Assembly: GCF_014224355.1 (NCBI RefSeq)
Contig: NZ_VNWP01000009.1
Coordinates: 1 to 64,000, forward strand
Length of the DNA: 64,000 nucleotides
From: Synechococcus sp. BSA11S
GTDB lineage: Bacteria; Cyanobacteriota; Cyanobacteriia; PCC-6307; Cyanobiaceae
Direction: 5' to 3'
Made by a program: the position numbers and the translations under genes. Of this stretch, positions 46,376-54,368 are shown piece by piece (the first letter of the stretch is position 1; each line of letters starts with the position of its first letter). The notes under the pieces are model-generated. The model saw only the letters and a program-made list of their open reading frames with translations, was not told where the DNA came from and did no database searches.

Positions 46376-47554
46376 TCAGCCGGCAGCCGGGGCCGCGGGC
46401 CGCTCCAGGCTCTGCAACAGCTGGCCCATCAGCAGGGCAATGGCATCAGGGCCACCCAGCGCCGTTCCGCCGGGATCGAGCATGCCGGGGTCGATCGCCA
46501 CCCAGCCGCCGCTGTCGGGCAGGCGCAGCTCGAAATGGAGGTGCGGGCCCGTGCTCAGGCCCGTGCTGCCCACGCGTCCGACCACGGTCCCCTGCTTCAC
46601 CAGTTCACCCTCTTTGACATAGAGCTCCGAAAGATGGCCGTAGAGGGTGCGACGCAGGGGATTCCTATGCTCGATCTCCACCGCCAGCCCATAGCCCCCC
46701 GCCACGCCGCTGCTCACCACCCGCCCGGAAAGCGCTGCCACCACGGGGGTGCCCTCCGGAGCGGCCAGGTCCTTGCCGGCATGCATCAGCCAGCTGCCCA
46801 GAACAGGATGGAGCCGCCAACCGAAGCTGCTGGTGGTGACGGCAGAGCCGATCAGGGGAAAAAGCAGGCGGCGGTTGCCATTGCCGGCCAGGGGCGCCGG
46901 CCTGGGGGTCACTCTGAAGACATCACTGAGACGGAAGCTGCCGCCGGCGCCGGAGAGCAGGGCCGACACGGGCACGGTGATCGGAGGAAGGGGCAGGCCA
47001 TTGCTGCCGAGGCGGCCCATGCCCGCCATCAGTGCGCCGGAGGGCTGGCCGTTGTCGAGACGCTCCGCAGCCAGAGGATTGCGGCCGCGCCAGCGTACGG
47101 ACACACCGGTGCGGCACTCCTGCTCAGAGAGGGCTCCACTGCTGCAGGCCTGCCGGTGGGCAGGCAGTTCGCCGGGTTGCAGAGCACCTGCGGATTCAAC
47201 CCGGTTGCGCTCCGCGGGGGTGACGACCCCCTGACGCACCAGATCATCGAGGGACTGGTCGAAGCGACGGGGACGGGCCTGGGGCACCTGATCGAAACTT
47301 GGCTTCAGTGGCGCGGGGGTGTCATTCGCCAGGCGGGGTGAAGCCAGGGCGCGAGGAGGCGGCGACTGGGGTGGCGCGGCCGGTACGGCAGGAGCCTGGG
47401 CGGCGGCGGGGCCCGGGCGGGGCGCGGCAGGCACAGGCGGTTCAGCAGGGACCCCCAGCTCGGACGGGGGCTGCAGCTGGGCCAGGCCCAGGGGCGTTGA
47501 TGCCATCACCAGGGAGCCCAGCAACAGGCGGGTGTGCCAGGAGTAGCGACGCAA
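46376..47554 (-). CDS. Secreted M23-family metallopeptidase
   Basis: The product from the TTG at 47554 is 392 residues. A signal peptide (T-R-L-L-L-G-S-L-V-M-A-S-T-P-L-G-L-A) is followed by a proline/alanine-rich linker of about 60 residues and a small domain with two cysteines. The C-terminal LytM/M23 domain has zinc ligands H-A-G-K-D and H-L-H-F. M23 enzymes cut peptidoglycan cross-bridges during growth or division. An ATG start near residue 17 would remove much of the signal peptide. Frames extending further upstream overlap birA and are not coding. Confidence 0.88.
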   Translation of the reverse strand: MRRYSWHTRLLLGSLVMASTPLGLAQLQPPSELGVPAEPPVPAAPRPGPAAAQAPAVPAAPPQSPPPRALASPRLANDTPAPLKPSFDQVPQARPRRFDQSLDDLVRQGVVTPAERNRVESAGALQPGELPAHRQACSSGALSEQECRTGVSVRWRGRNPLAAERLDNGQPSGALMAGMGRLGSNGLPLPPITVPVSALLSGAGGSFRLSDVFRVTPRPAPLAGNGNRRLLFPLIGSAVTTSSFGWRLHPVLGSWLMHAGKDLAAPEGTPVVAALSGRVVSSGVAGGYGLAVEIEHRNPLRRTLYGHLSELYVKEGELVKQGTVVGRVGSTGLSTGPHLHFELRLPDSGGWVAIDPGMLDPGGTALGGPDAIALLMGQLLQSLERPAAPAAG

Positions 47555-47637
47555 ACCGAGAACCGTGCGAAACAGATGAAGCTTAGAAAAGCCTGGCGGT
47601 GGGCAGCCACGGAACTGTCTGGCGCTCCAGCGGCCGG

Positions 47638-48399
47638 TCAGAAGCTGCGCCAGAGCAGGGTCCGCTCGCCCGGTCGGCTCAGCAGCAGGCCGCCGTCCAC
47701 GCTCAAGCCCTCCACATGCCAGCGCGCCTGGCGGTGCACCACCCCGTCGGCGGGCACGAGCAAGCGGTGCTCCGCCATGGCGCGCACCAAGTCGGGACTG
47801 GTGCTCCGGAACACGGCCCATTCCAACGCGGCCAGCACCCGGGCCGTCAGGGCAGGCACCCCGCTGGCCAGGGTGCGACGCCCCAGGACCTCGCGCAGGC
47901 TGATGGCCCCGAGCGGCACCCGGTTGCGGCCATTGAGGCCGATGCCCACCCTGGCCAGGCGAATCGTGGTTCCGCGCAGGCTGAGTCGCGGCAGCAGGCC
48001 CGCCAGCTTGCGACCGTCCACCAGCAGGTCGTTGGGCCACTTGAGTTGAACGCTCAGTCCGAGCGCTTCGAGCTGCAGGGCCAGGCCCACCGCCGCCGCC
48101 AGTCCCAGTGCAGCAGCGTTGGCAGAATCCGGCGGCCAGGGCAGCGCCGCGCTGATCCAGACGCCACCCGGCGGGGAGACCCAGGGCCTGCCCCTCTGGC
48201 CATGGCCGAAGCGCTGGCGACCGGCCAGCACCGCCAGAGGTGGCCGCTCGCCCACTGCCAACCGCTGCTCGAGCCGTTGTTCGGTGCTGCCGCAACAGGG
48301 CAGCCAGATCAACCGCCAGGGCAGCGCCGGTGGCCGTGAGGGCTGGGGAGCTTCCCGGGAGCTCAGCTGCAGCCGGGCCGCCTGAATCCGGCCGATCAT
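47638..48399 (-). CDS. birA: Biotin-[acetyl-CoA-carboxylase] ligase, catalytic domain only
   Basis: The 253-residue ligase lacks the N-terminal DNA-binding domain of enteric BirA. The adenylate loop at 65-71 reads G-H-G-Q-R-G-R where the usual form is G-R-G-R-x-G-R. K-W-P-N-D-L-L-V and G-R-K-L-A-G-L-L carry the binding and catalytic lysines. It attaches biotin to the acetyl-CoA carboxylase carrier protein. The two substitutions affect residues that hold biotinyl-AMP in E. coli. It precedes the M23 gene on the same strand with a gap of about 80 bases. Confidence 0.9.
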   Translation of the reverse strand: MIGRIQAARLQLSSREAPQPSRPPALPWRLIWLPCCGSTEQRLEQRLAVGERPPLAVLAGRQRFGHGQRGRPWVSPPGGVWISAALPWPPDSANAAALGLAAAVGLALQLEALGLSVQLKWPNDLLVDGRKLAGLLPRLSLRGTTIRLARVGIGLNGRNRVPLGAISLREVLGRRTLASGVPALTARVLAALEWAVFRSTSPDLVRAMAEHRLLVPADGVVHRQARWHVEGLSVDGGLLLSRPGERTLLWRSF

Positions 48400-48420
48400 G
48401 CCCCCTTCAACGGTTGGTGC

Positions 48421-49635
48421 TCAGTCAGCATCGATGGAGTGCAGCCAGGTGCCGACCCTGCCGGCGCCCGCCTCCAGCTGCTCCACCGGGTGCACCAGCG
48501 CCAACCGCATCCAGCCCTCCCCGCTGGGGCCGAAGCCGTTGCCGGGGGTCAGGGCCACGCCGGTGCCCTCGAGCAGGGCTGCGCAGAACGACTCTGAATC
48601 CAGCCCCCGGGCCCGGGCCGGCTCAGGCAGGCTCAGCCAGAGGTAGAGCGCCATCGAGGGCCGCTGCACCGCCCACCCCTGGGCCTCGAGGGCCGCGGCC
48701 ATCCGGTCGCGGCGGACCCGGTACACCTCCCGCAGCTGCGCCGGCCACTGGGGGGCCTGCTCCAGGGAAGCGATCGCCCCGGCCTGCAGCGCCAGCGACT
48801 GGTTGAAATCCACCACCCCCTTGAGCTGACGCAGGGCGGTGATCAGGGGCTCGGCGCCGATGGCGAAAGCCAGGCGAAAGCCACCGAGGCACCAGCTCTT
48901 CGAGAAGGAGAAGAACTCGATGCCGCAGCTGCGCCAGTGGGAATTGCGCAGCAACGCCGGGGCCTCACCTTCAAGGGCAAGGTCCACGTAGGGGTTGTCG
49001 TGCGCCAGCACGAAGCCATGGCGCTGGGCCCGCTCGACGGCCTGATCCAACCACTCCTGCTCCCCCACGGTGGCGGTGGGGTTGTGGGGAAAGCCCAGCA
49101 CCATCAGTCGCAGCTGATCCCAGGTGGCCAGGGGGATCGTCTCGAAGCGGGGCCGCCAGCCCTGATCGGCGTGCAGGGGCAGCAACGTGGTCTGGGCCGA
49201 GGCCAGGTGAAGCCCACCCCGGTGGGAGGGGTAGTAGGGATCCAGCAGCAGTGCCGACTCGCCGGGGTTGAGGACCGCCAGGGGCAGGTGGGCCGTTCCC
49301 TCCTGGGAGCCCACCAGCAGCAGCACCTCACGTTCGGGATCCACGGCCACGCCGAAGCGACGCTGAGCCCAGGCCGCCACCGCCTCGCGGAACGGCAGGG
49401 TGGCGCCATGGAGGCAGTACGAGGCGCTGCTCGGCCGGCTCAGGGCCGCGGCCATGGCCTCAAGCGCCACGGGCGGTGGAGCCAGATCGGTGGAGCCGAG
49501 AGAAAGATCGAGCAGCGGGGCCAGCCCCCGGGCCAGTTCCGGGTTCAGCAGACCCTGGGCGTAGGCGATCTTGCGGCGGTCGTTGCGAGCGAAGACCCCC
49601 TGCCCAAGCCGGGCGACCCGCTCAGAGATGGGCAT
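48421..49635 (-). CDS. Class I/II PLP-dependent aminotransferase
   Basis: The product from the ATG at 49635 is 404 residues. Fold type I motifs include the Y-P-S-H segment, P-H-N-P-T-A-T-V and the PLP lysine in F-S-F-S-K-S-W-C-L-G-G-F-R. The overall pattern resembles DapL or succinyl-DAP/alanine transaminase-like enzymes, but assignment to one substrate is not possible by eye. Its start overlaps the trxA end by 14 bases, so these genes are probably co-transcribed. Confidence 0.85.
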   Translation of the reverse strand: MPISERVARLGQGVFARNDRRKIAYAQGLLNPELARGLAPLLDLSLGSTDLAPPPVALEAMAAALSRPSSASYCLHGATLPFREAVAAWAQRRFGVAVDPEREVLLLVGSQEGTAHLPLAVLNPGESALLLDPYYPSHRGGLHLASAQTTLLPLHADQGWRPRFETIPLATWDQLRLMVLGFPHNPTATVGEQEWLDQAVERAQRHGFVLAHDNPYVDLALEGEAPALLRNSHWRSCGIEFFSFSKSWCLGGFRLAFAIGAEPLITALRQLKGVVDFNQSLALQAGAIASLEQAPQWPAQLREVYRVRRDRMAAALEAQGWAVQRPSMALYLWLSLPEPARARGLDSESFCAALLEGTGVALTPGNGFGPSGEGWMRLALVHPVEQLEAGAGRVGTWLHSIDAD

Positions 49636-49942
49636 CCAGGAAGGCCTTGAGCTGGGGTTTGGCCATGGCGCCTTCATGGCGAGCCAGTTCCTTGCCGTCC
49701 CGGAAGAGAATCAGGGTGGGTAGACCCTGGATCTTCTGGCTGTCGCGAACGACGGGATTGGGATCGGCCTCGAGCTTGCCCACCGCCAGACGCACGCCGT
49801 ACTCGGCGGCGGCCCAGTCCATCAGGGGAGCCATCAGACGGCAGGGGCCGCACCAGGAGGCCCACACGTCGACCAGAACCGCGCCGGAGGCAGAAAGCAC
49901 GTCGGCCTCGAAGTTGGCATCGGTGAAAACGGCAACGGCCAC
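49622..49942 (-). CDS. trxA: Thioredoxin
   Basis: The 106-residue protein has the thioredoxin fold with active site W-C-G-P-C-R near residue 31 and the conserved cis-proline segment G-L-P-T-L-I-L-F. Size and motif match a classical m-type-like thioredoxin that reduces disulphides of target enzymes. The active-site second proline is present, so it should be redox active. It lies upstream of, and overlaps, the aminotransferase gene. Confidence 0.95.
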   Translation of the reverse strand: MAVAVFTDANFEADVLSASGAVLVDVWASWCGPCRLMAPLMDWAAAEYGVRLAVGKLEADPNPVVRDSQKIQGLPTLILFRDGKELARHEGAMAKPQLKAFLDAHL

Positions 49943-50014
49943 GGACCCGGATCAGCTGCAGGAATTGTATGGAGGTGAGCAGCGAGCACCGGGGGGAGAA
50001 TCCGCCCCCAGGGC

Positions 50015-50791
50015 TCAGAGCTTGTCGATCGAGCGCTTGAGCTCCTCGAGTTCCGCGTCCACCTGGGCCGCCTGGACAGGCTCCAGCTTGGGCGTTTCCG
50101 CGTTGACCGGAAGAAGCTGTTCGGAGGCGGCACCCCCCTCCAGGCGGTTGCGGAGCGCGGCGAGTTCATCATCCACATCGCTGCCTCCCTCAAGAGCAGC
50201 GAACTGGCTCTCGAGATCGGCGCCAGCCAGTTCGGCTGCAGCCTGGCTGCGGGCCTCGAGAGCCTGGACCTTCTCCTCCATCTGCTCGAAGGCCGCCATC
50301 GAGGAGTTGGTGCCGAGGTTGCCGACGGCGCTCTGGAGCTGCTCCTGGGCCTGGGCCGCCTGGGCGCGGGCCTTGAGCATGTCTTTTTTGGTCTTGGCTT
50401 CGGCGATCTTGCCCTCGAGCGCCGTGAGGCTGCGCTTGAGGGTGTCAACCTGGCCGACCTGACTGCTGAGCTGGTTGTTGAGAGCGGTGGCCGTCTCCTG
50501 GTAGGTCTTGCGGCGGCTGAGGGCCTCGCGGGCGAGATCTTCCTCACCTTTCTTCAGGGCCAGCTCGGCCCGCTCATACCAGGTCCTGCTCTGGGATTCG
50601 GCCTGGTCGGCCTGATTCTGGATCCGCTTCTGGCTGGCGATGGCGGTGGCCACGGCCTGGCGAAGCTTCACCAGGTCGGACTGCATGTCCGCCACGGACT
50701 GATCGAGAATCTTGGCGGGATCCTCGGCCTTGCTGACCAGATCGTTGAGATTGGCCCGCAGCAGGCGGCTGAGCCGGTCGAAGAAGCCCAT
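50015..50791 (-). CDS. vipp1: Vipp1/IM30 (PspA family, ESCRT-III-like)
   Basis: Starting at the ATG at 50791, the product is 258 residues. It opens with the amphipathic helix M-G-F-F-D-R-L-S-R-L-L-R-A-N-L-N-D-L, then forms long coiled coils with A-E-D-P-A-K-I-L-D-Q-S. A linker rich in E/P/A and the short C-terminal helix of Vipp1 follow (V-D-A-E-L-E-E-L-K-R-S-I-D-K-L). That extra helix separates Vipp1 from PspA. It forms rods and rings on thylakoid membranes for maintenance and biogenesis. Confidence 0.95.
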   Translation of the reverse strand: MGFFDRLSRLLRANLNDLVSKAEDPAKILDQSVADMQSDLVKLRQAVATAIASQKRIQNQADQAESQSRTWYERAELALKKGEEDLAREALSRRKTYQETATALNNQLSSQVGQVDTLKRSLTALEGKIAEAKTKKDMLKARAQAAQAQEQLQSAVGNLGTNSSMAAFEQMEEKVQALEARSQAAAELAGADLESQFAALEGGSDVDDELAALRNRLEGGAASEQLLPVNAETPKLEPVQAAQVDAELEELKRSIDKL

Positions 50792-50831
50792 GGGTCGAGG
50801 CGGGAGCAATTCGGAGGGTAGCCGCTGTGGA

Positions 50832-50845
50832 CCGTGGGACCACGG
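50832..50845. promoter_or_regulatory. Palindrome between divergent vipp1 and the DciA-like gene
   Basis: CCGTGG-GA-CCACGG at 50832-50845 is a perfect six-base inverted repeat with a two-base centre, 41 bases upstream of the vipp1 ATG and 37 bases before the DciA-like start. It could be a regulator site; chance cannot be excluded. Confidence 0.35.
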
Positions 50846-50882
50846 ACGGTTGCCCGCACCCCTGGCTGCCTAACCTCGTTGG

Positions 50883-51416
50883 ATGGGCAGGGCTCCACGG
50901 GATCAGGTGCGCCTGATCGGCAACGTTCAGGTGCTGAGGCCAGCGCCGCCGGCGCCGATCGTCCCCGTGGCGTCCTGCCTGGAGGAGCTGCAGCACGAGT
51001 GGCAGCGGGCGGGCAGCCTGGCGGCCCTCTGGCAGGCCTGGCCTCGGATTGCCGGAAACCAGCTTGCCCCCCACTGCCGCCCTCTCAGCCTCCATGGCGG
51101 CGTGCTCACCGTGGGCGCCCAGCATCCCCAGTGGTTGCAAGCCCTGCGATACAACCGCCACCAACTGCTCGGAGCCCTGAGGGGATCCGGGTTTCCGGTC
51201 CGTGATCTGCGCTTCCGCCAGCATCAGGCCAGCACAACCGGGCTGCCGGGCAGTGAAGACACCGCCAGAGTCTGGGCCAGCCATCCCAGTCGCGTGGACG
51301 TGCATGGGCTGGGGGTCTGTCCGGCCTGCCACAGCCCCGCCCCAGCTGGCGAACTGGCTCGCTGGGGACATTGCGGCCTCTGTCGCCGCAACCCCGGTGA
51401 CGCTGGAATTCAGTAG
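50883..51416 (+). CDS. DciA-like (DUF721) protein with C-terminal zinc ribbon
   Basis: The 177-residue product has a DUF721/DciA core at about 30-115 (L-W-Q-A-W-P-R-I-A-G-N-Q-L-A; G-V-L-T-V-G-A-Q-H-P-Q-W-L-Q-A-L). A linker and a C-terminal C146-P-A-C149 ... C164-G-L-C167 zinc-ribbon-like module follow. DciA is the ancestral loader of the DnaB helicase in bacteria lacking DnaC/DnaI. The extra Cys4 module is not part of the basic fold. The last seven bases overlap the convergent GT39 gene. Confidence 0.85.
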   Translation: MGRAPRDQVRLIGNVQVLRPAPPAPIVPVASCLEELQHEWQRAGSLAALWQAWPRIAGNQLAPHCRPLSLHGGVLTVGAQHPQWLQALRYNRHQLLGALRGSGFPVRDLRFRQHQASTTGLPGSEDTARVWASHPSRVDVHGLGVCPACHSPAPAGELARWGHCGLCRRNPGDAGIQ

Positions 51417-53251
51417 CGCTCAGGCACCGGACGCTGCCAGATCGGCGCCAGTCCCCGGGCCCGCAGCTCAGCCGCCCGCCGCTCCAGCCTGGTCCGATCG
51501 AGCCGCCAGAGCCGATAGAGACCGGAGCGGCCCAGCTCGATGGGGGCCAGGCCCTGCCAATGGGCCCGCCGGGCCGTGCCCTCGTCGATCACCACGAGCA
51601 CCGTGGGCTGAACCTCCGCAGAGCTGGGGCTGAATCCCTGGCGGTGTTCCCGCTTCAGTCGATCGGCCAGGTTCACCAGTGCCGTCGGGGAAATGCCCTC
51701 GTAGAGCACCACCTGGCGCGTGTAGTAATGCAGGGAGGGCTTGAGGATGCCCACCATCGCCAGGGGTTCGGAGCCCCGCCGCTGGAGCCGCACCTGCTCG
51801 GCCACCGTCCGGACAGGCAGGCCCCGAACCCCGTCACCGAGGCTCCACATCGGCAGGACCGCCACCAGCTGGAACAGCACGATGGCCAGCTGGGCGGGGA
51901 CCAGCCCCCAGGGCCGGGGCTTCCAGCAGAGCCAGAAGCCGGCCAGGGTGGCCAGGCCGAAACAGAGCGCCGCCCGCAGCACCAGGCCGCTGGCCAGCAA
52001 CTCCGCCGGCAGGGTGGGCATCTCCGGATCGTTGATCAGGGGAATCCATCGGGGAGAGAGCGCCAGCACCAGGGTGAGCAGCCCCATCAGTGCCACCGAG
52101 GCCCCCAGCGCCCAGCGGCTGGCCCGCCCGCCTTCGGCGGCGGCCAGGGTGATCAACAGGCCTGCGGCAGGCGTAGCGGGCAGCCAGTAACTGGGCAGTT
52201 TCGTGGCGGCCAGCGTGAAAAAGATCAGCACCGCCAGCAGCCAGCAGGCGGCATAGCTGGCCAGGGAGCCCGCCCCCGGGAGCCGGGAGGCCCCTGGCGC
52301 GTCGGGCTCGCTCCAGCATCGGCGCCAGCGACCCGGGGTCCTCAGCAATCCCAGCAGCAACAGGGGGGTGAACGGAAGGCTGGCCACCAGCAGCACCGGC
52401 ACGAAGTACCACCAGGGCTGCAGGTGCTGGTTCACCACCGAGGTGAAGCGCTGCAGGTTGTGGTACCCGAAGAAACTGTTCCAGAACGCCTCGCCCTCCA
52501 CCGCCAGCGCCGCCACGTACCAGGGCAGAGCCACCAGGGCGGTGAGCGCAAGCCCCGGGAACGGCCGCAGGCGCCGCCAGAGCGCCCCGAGGCGACGCTG
52601 GCTCAGGCCGAACAGCAGCAGGGTCAGACCCGCCAGAGCCAGGGCCACCGGTCCCTTGGCCAGGACCCCCAGACCGAGCACGATCCAACCCGCCCAGACC
52701 GGGCGGCGGGGTTCCGCCCAGCACTGCCAGAACAGCAGCAGGGCCACAGCCAGGCAGCCTGTGAGCAGGGCATCGCTCACCGCGATCCGTCCCCAGAGCA
52801 GGATCAGAGGTGAGAGGGCAAAGGCCAGGGCCGCCCCCAGGGCGGTGCAGGCCGAGCGCAGCCCGTTGCCGGTCTGGGGCCAGCGCAGCAGGGTGTGCCC
52901 AAGGCTGAGCATCACCGCGATCATCGCCAGGGCCGACGGCAGGCGGGCGGCCCAGGTCCCCAGCGGATTCCATTGATCCTGGAGCGGAATCCCGTAGCCC
53001 AGCCCCATCAGCCAGTAGATCAGCGGCGGCTTGTCGTAGCGGGGAAGCCCGTTGACATGGGGAATCAGCCACTGACCGCTTTCGGCCATGGCACGGGCGG
53101 AGGCGGCGAAGAGCGGAGGCGTTTCATCCACCAGCCCTGTGGCGCCGAGCTGCCAGAGGAACAGGGCGATGCCCAGCACCAGGATGAGACCCAGCACGAA
53201 CCAGTGGCCAGGGGCAGGTCGGCCCCCATCCGGGGAACGGGAAGGGGACAC
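51410..53251 (-). CDS. Glycosyltransferase family 39 (ArnT/PMT-like) membrane protein
   Basis: The 613-residue protein begins with one helix and a conserved first periplasmic loop (D-E-T-P-P-L-F-A-A-S-A-R-A-M). H-V-N-G-L-P-R-Y-D-K-P-P-L-I-Y-W-L-M and about twelve helices follow, with a soluble C-terminal domain. GT39/ArnT enzymes transfer sugars from polyprenyl phosphate to lipids or proteins at the outer face of the membrane. Acceptor is unknown. It lies downstream of the GT4 gene, with a 25-base gap. Confidence 0.9.
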   Translation of the reverse strand: MSPSRSPDGGRPAPGHWFVLGLILVLGIALFLWQLGATGLVDETPPLFAASARAMAESGQWLIPHVNGLPRYDKPPLIYWLMGLGYGIPLQDQWNPLGTWAARLPSALAMIAVMLSLGHTLLRWPQTGNGLRSACTALGAALAFALSPLILLWGRIAVSDALLTGCLAVALLLFWQCWAEPRRPVWAGWIVLGLGVLAKGPVALALAGLTLLLFGLSQRRLGALWRRLRPFPGLALTALVALPWYVAALAVEGEAFWNSFFGYHNLQRFTSVVNQHLQPWWYFVPVLLVASLPFTPLLLLGLLRTPGRWRRCWSEPDAPGASRLPGAGSLASYAACWLLAVLIFFTLAATKLPSYWLPATPAAGLLITLAAAEGGRASRWALGASVALMGLLTLVLALSPRWIPLINDPEMPTLPAELLASGLVLRAALCFGLATLAGFWLCWKPRPWGLVPAQLAIVLFQLVAVLPMWSLGDGVRGLPVRTVAEQVRLQRRGSEPLAMVGILKPSLHYYTRQVVLYEGISPTALVNLADRLKREHRQGFSPSSAEVQPTVLVVIDEGTARRAHWQGLAPIELGRSGLYRLWRLDRTRLERRAAELRARGLAPIWQRPVPERY

Positions 53252-53276
53252 GGATGGCGCGTGAGTGGCTGCGAAC

Positions 53277-54368
53277 TTAGGCCGGGCGCAGACCTTCCCG
53301 GAGCCAGTCCTCGATCCGGCGGGCGAAGGCCTCCCGGGAGGCGTGGCGCTCCACCCAGCGGCGGCAGGCGGAGCGGTCCAGCCCGGCGGCGCCCCGGGCC
53401 GCCGATGTCAGCGCGGCCACGTCGTCGGGGGGGACCAGCAGCCCGGTGACCCCCGGCACGATCAACTCGCCGGGGCCACCCCGGGCGTAGGCGACCACCG
53501 GCACACCGCAGGCCATGGCCTCGACCACCACATTGCCGTAGGCCTCGTTCCACTTGGGCGTGTTCAGCAACAGCCGACAGCCGCCGAGCTCCCGCTGCAG
53601 CGCAGCAGTGGGCAGGAAGCCACGCCAATCGAGCGTTCCGGGGGGTACCGAGGCCTCCACGGCGGCGGCATAGGCCGGGTCCTCACGCACTCCCCAGACC
53701 AGCAACCGCTCTCCCAGGTTGGCGGCCACCGCAGCTGCATCCTCCAGCCCCTTCTCCGGCGCAATCCGGCCCGCCCAGCCCAGCAGGGGCTGGGGATCGG
53801 AGCGCTCGCGGAAGCTGTAGGCCTCCAGGTCGAAGCCATTGCCCACCACCAGCGGCGGGGTGGGCAGATCGAAATCGCAGGCCTGGGCCCTGGTGTGGAA
53901 AGCCAGCCGGCGTTGATCCTCTCGGGCGACCGCCTTGATCACCTCATCCATCACCGTGGCGACCGACCCCATGCTCACCAGGTGAAAGAGCGGGGTGCCC
54001 AGCAGGGGCGTGAGCCAGAACGGCAGCCAGTCGTAGGCCAGGTTCAGCACCGCATCGAACTCCCCCTGATGGGCCTGGACCTGGCGCCAGAAGGCGGGCA
54101 ACAGCCCGGCAGCTGGAATCTGGACGGGGGCATCACGCCGCTGGTGCTGCCAGCTGGGCTGATCGACTCCGGCAACTGTCCAGAGCCGGGCAGCCCGGCA
54201 GGCGCTGGAGAGCCGCGATCCTTCGGCCGCGAGCACCGTGAGCTGGTGTCCGCGGCCGATCAGGCCGGCCACCAGGCTCTCGAGGGTGCGCTCGACGCCG
54301 CCCCCGCCGCCTGAGCCGAGCGCCCCCACCGGTGTGCTCACCACCAGCAGGCGCCAGGGGGCCGTCAT
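53277..54368 (-). CDS. Glycosyltransferase family 4-like protein
   Basis: From the ATG at 54368 the product is 363 residues with a GT-B fold. The N-terminal glycine-rich G-G-G-G-G-V-E-R-T-L-E-S, W-A-G-R-I-A-P-E-K-G-L and E-A-Y-G-N-V-V-V-E-A-M-A-C-G-V-P-V are typical donor-site motifs. It probably adds a sugar in surface glycan or glycolipid synthesis. Its start overlaps the EamA transporter stop (ATGA), and GT39 follows, so the three may form one operon for glycan assembly or export. Confidence 0.9.
   Translation of the reverse strand: MTAPWRLLVVSTPVGALGSGGGGGVERTLESLVAGLIGRGHQLTVLAAEGSRLSSACRAARLWTVAGVDQPSWQHQRRDAPVQIPAAGLLPAFWRQVQAHQGEFDAVLNLAYDWLPFWLTPLLGTPLFHLVSMGSVATVMDEVIKAVAREDQRRLAFHTRAQACDFDLPTPPLVVGNGFDLEAYSFRERSDPQPLLGWAGRIAPEKGLEDAAAVAANLGERLLVWGVREDPAYAAAVEASVPPGTLDWRGFLPTAALQRELGGCRLLLNTPKWNEAYGNVVVEAMACGVPVVAYARGGPGELIVPGVTGLLVPPDDVAALTSAARGAAGLDRSACRRWVERHASREAFARRIEDWLREGLRPA

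Noticed and set aside
51560-52813. 417-residue open frame opposite the GT39 gene
   Set aside because: Composition is Gln/Arg/Gly/Pro-rich without domains, and the opposite strand encodes a convincing multi-helix transferase.
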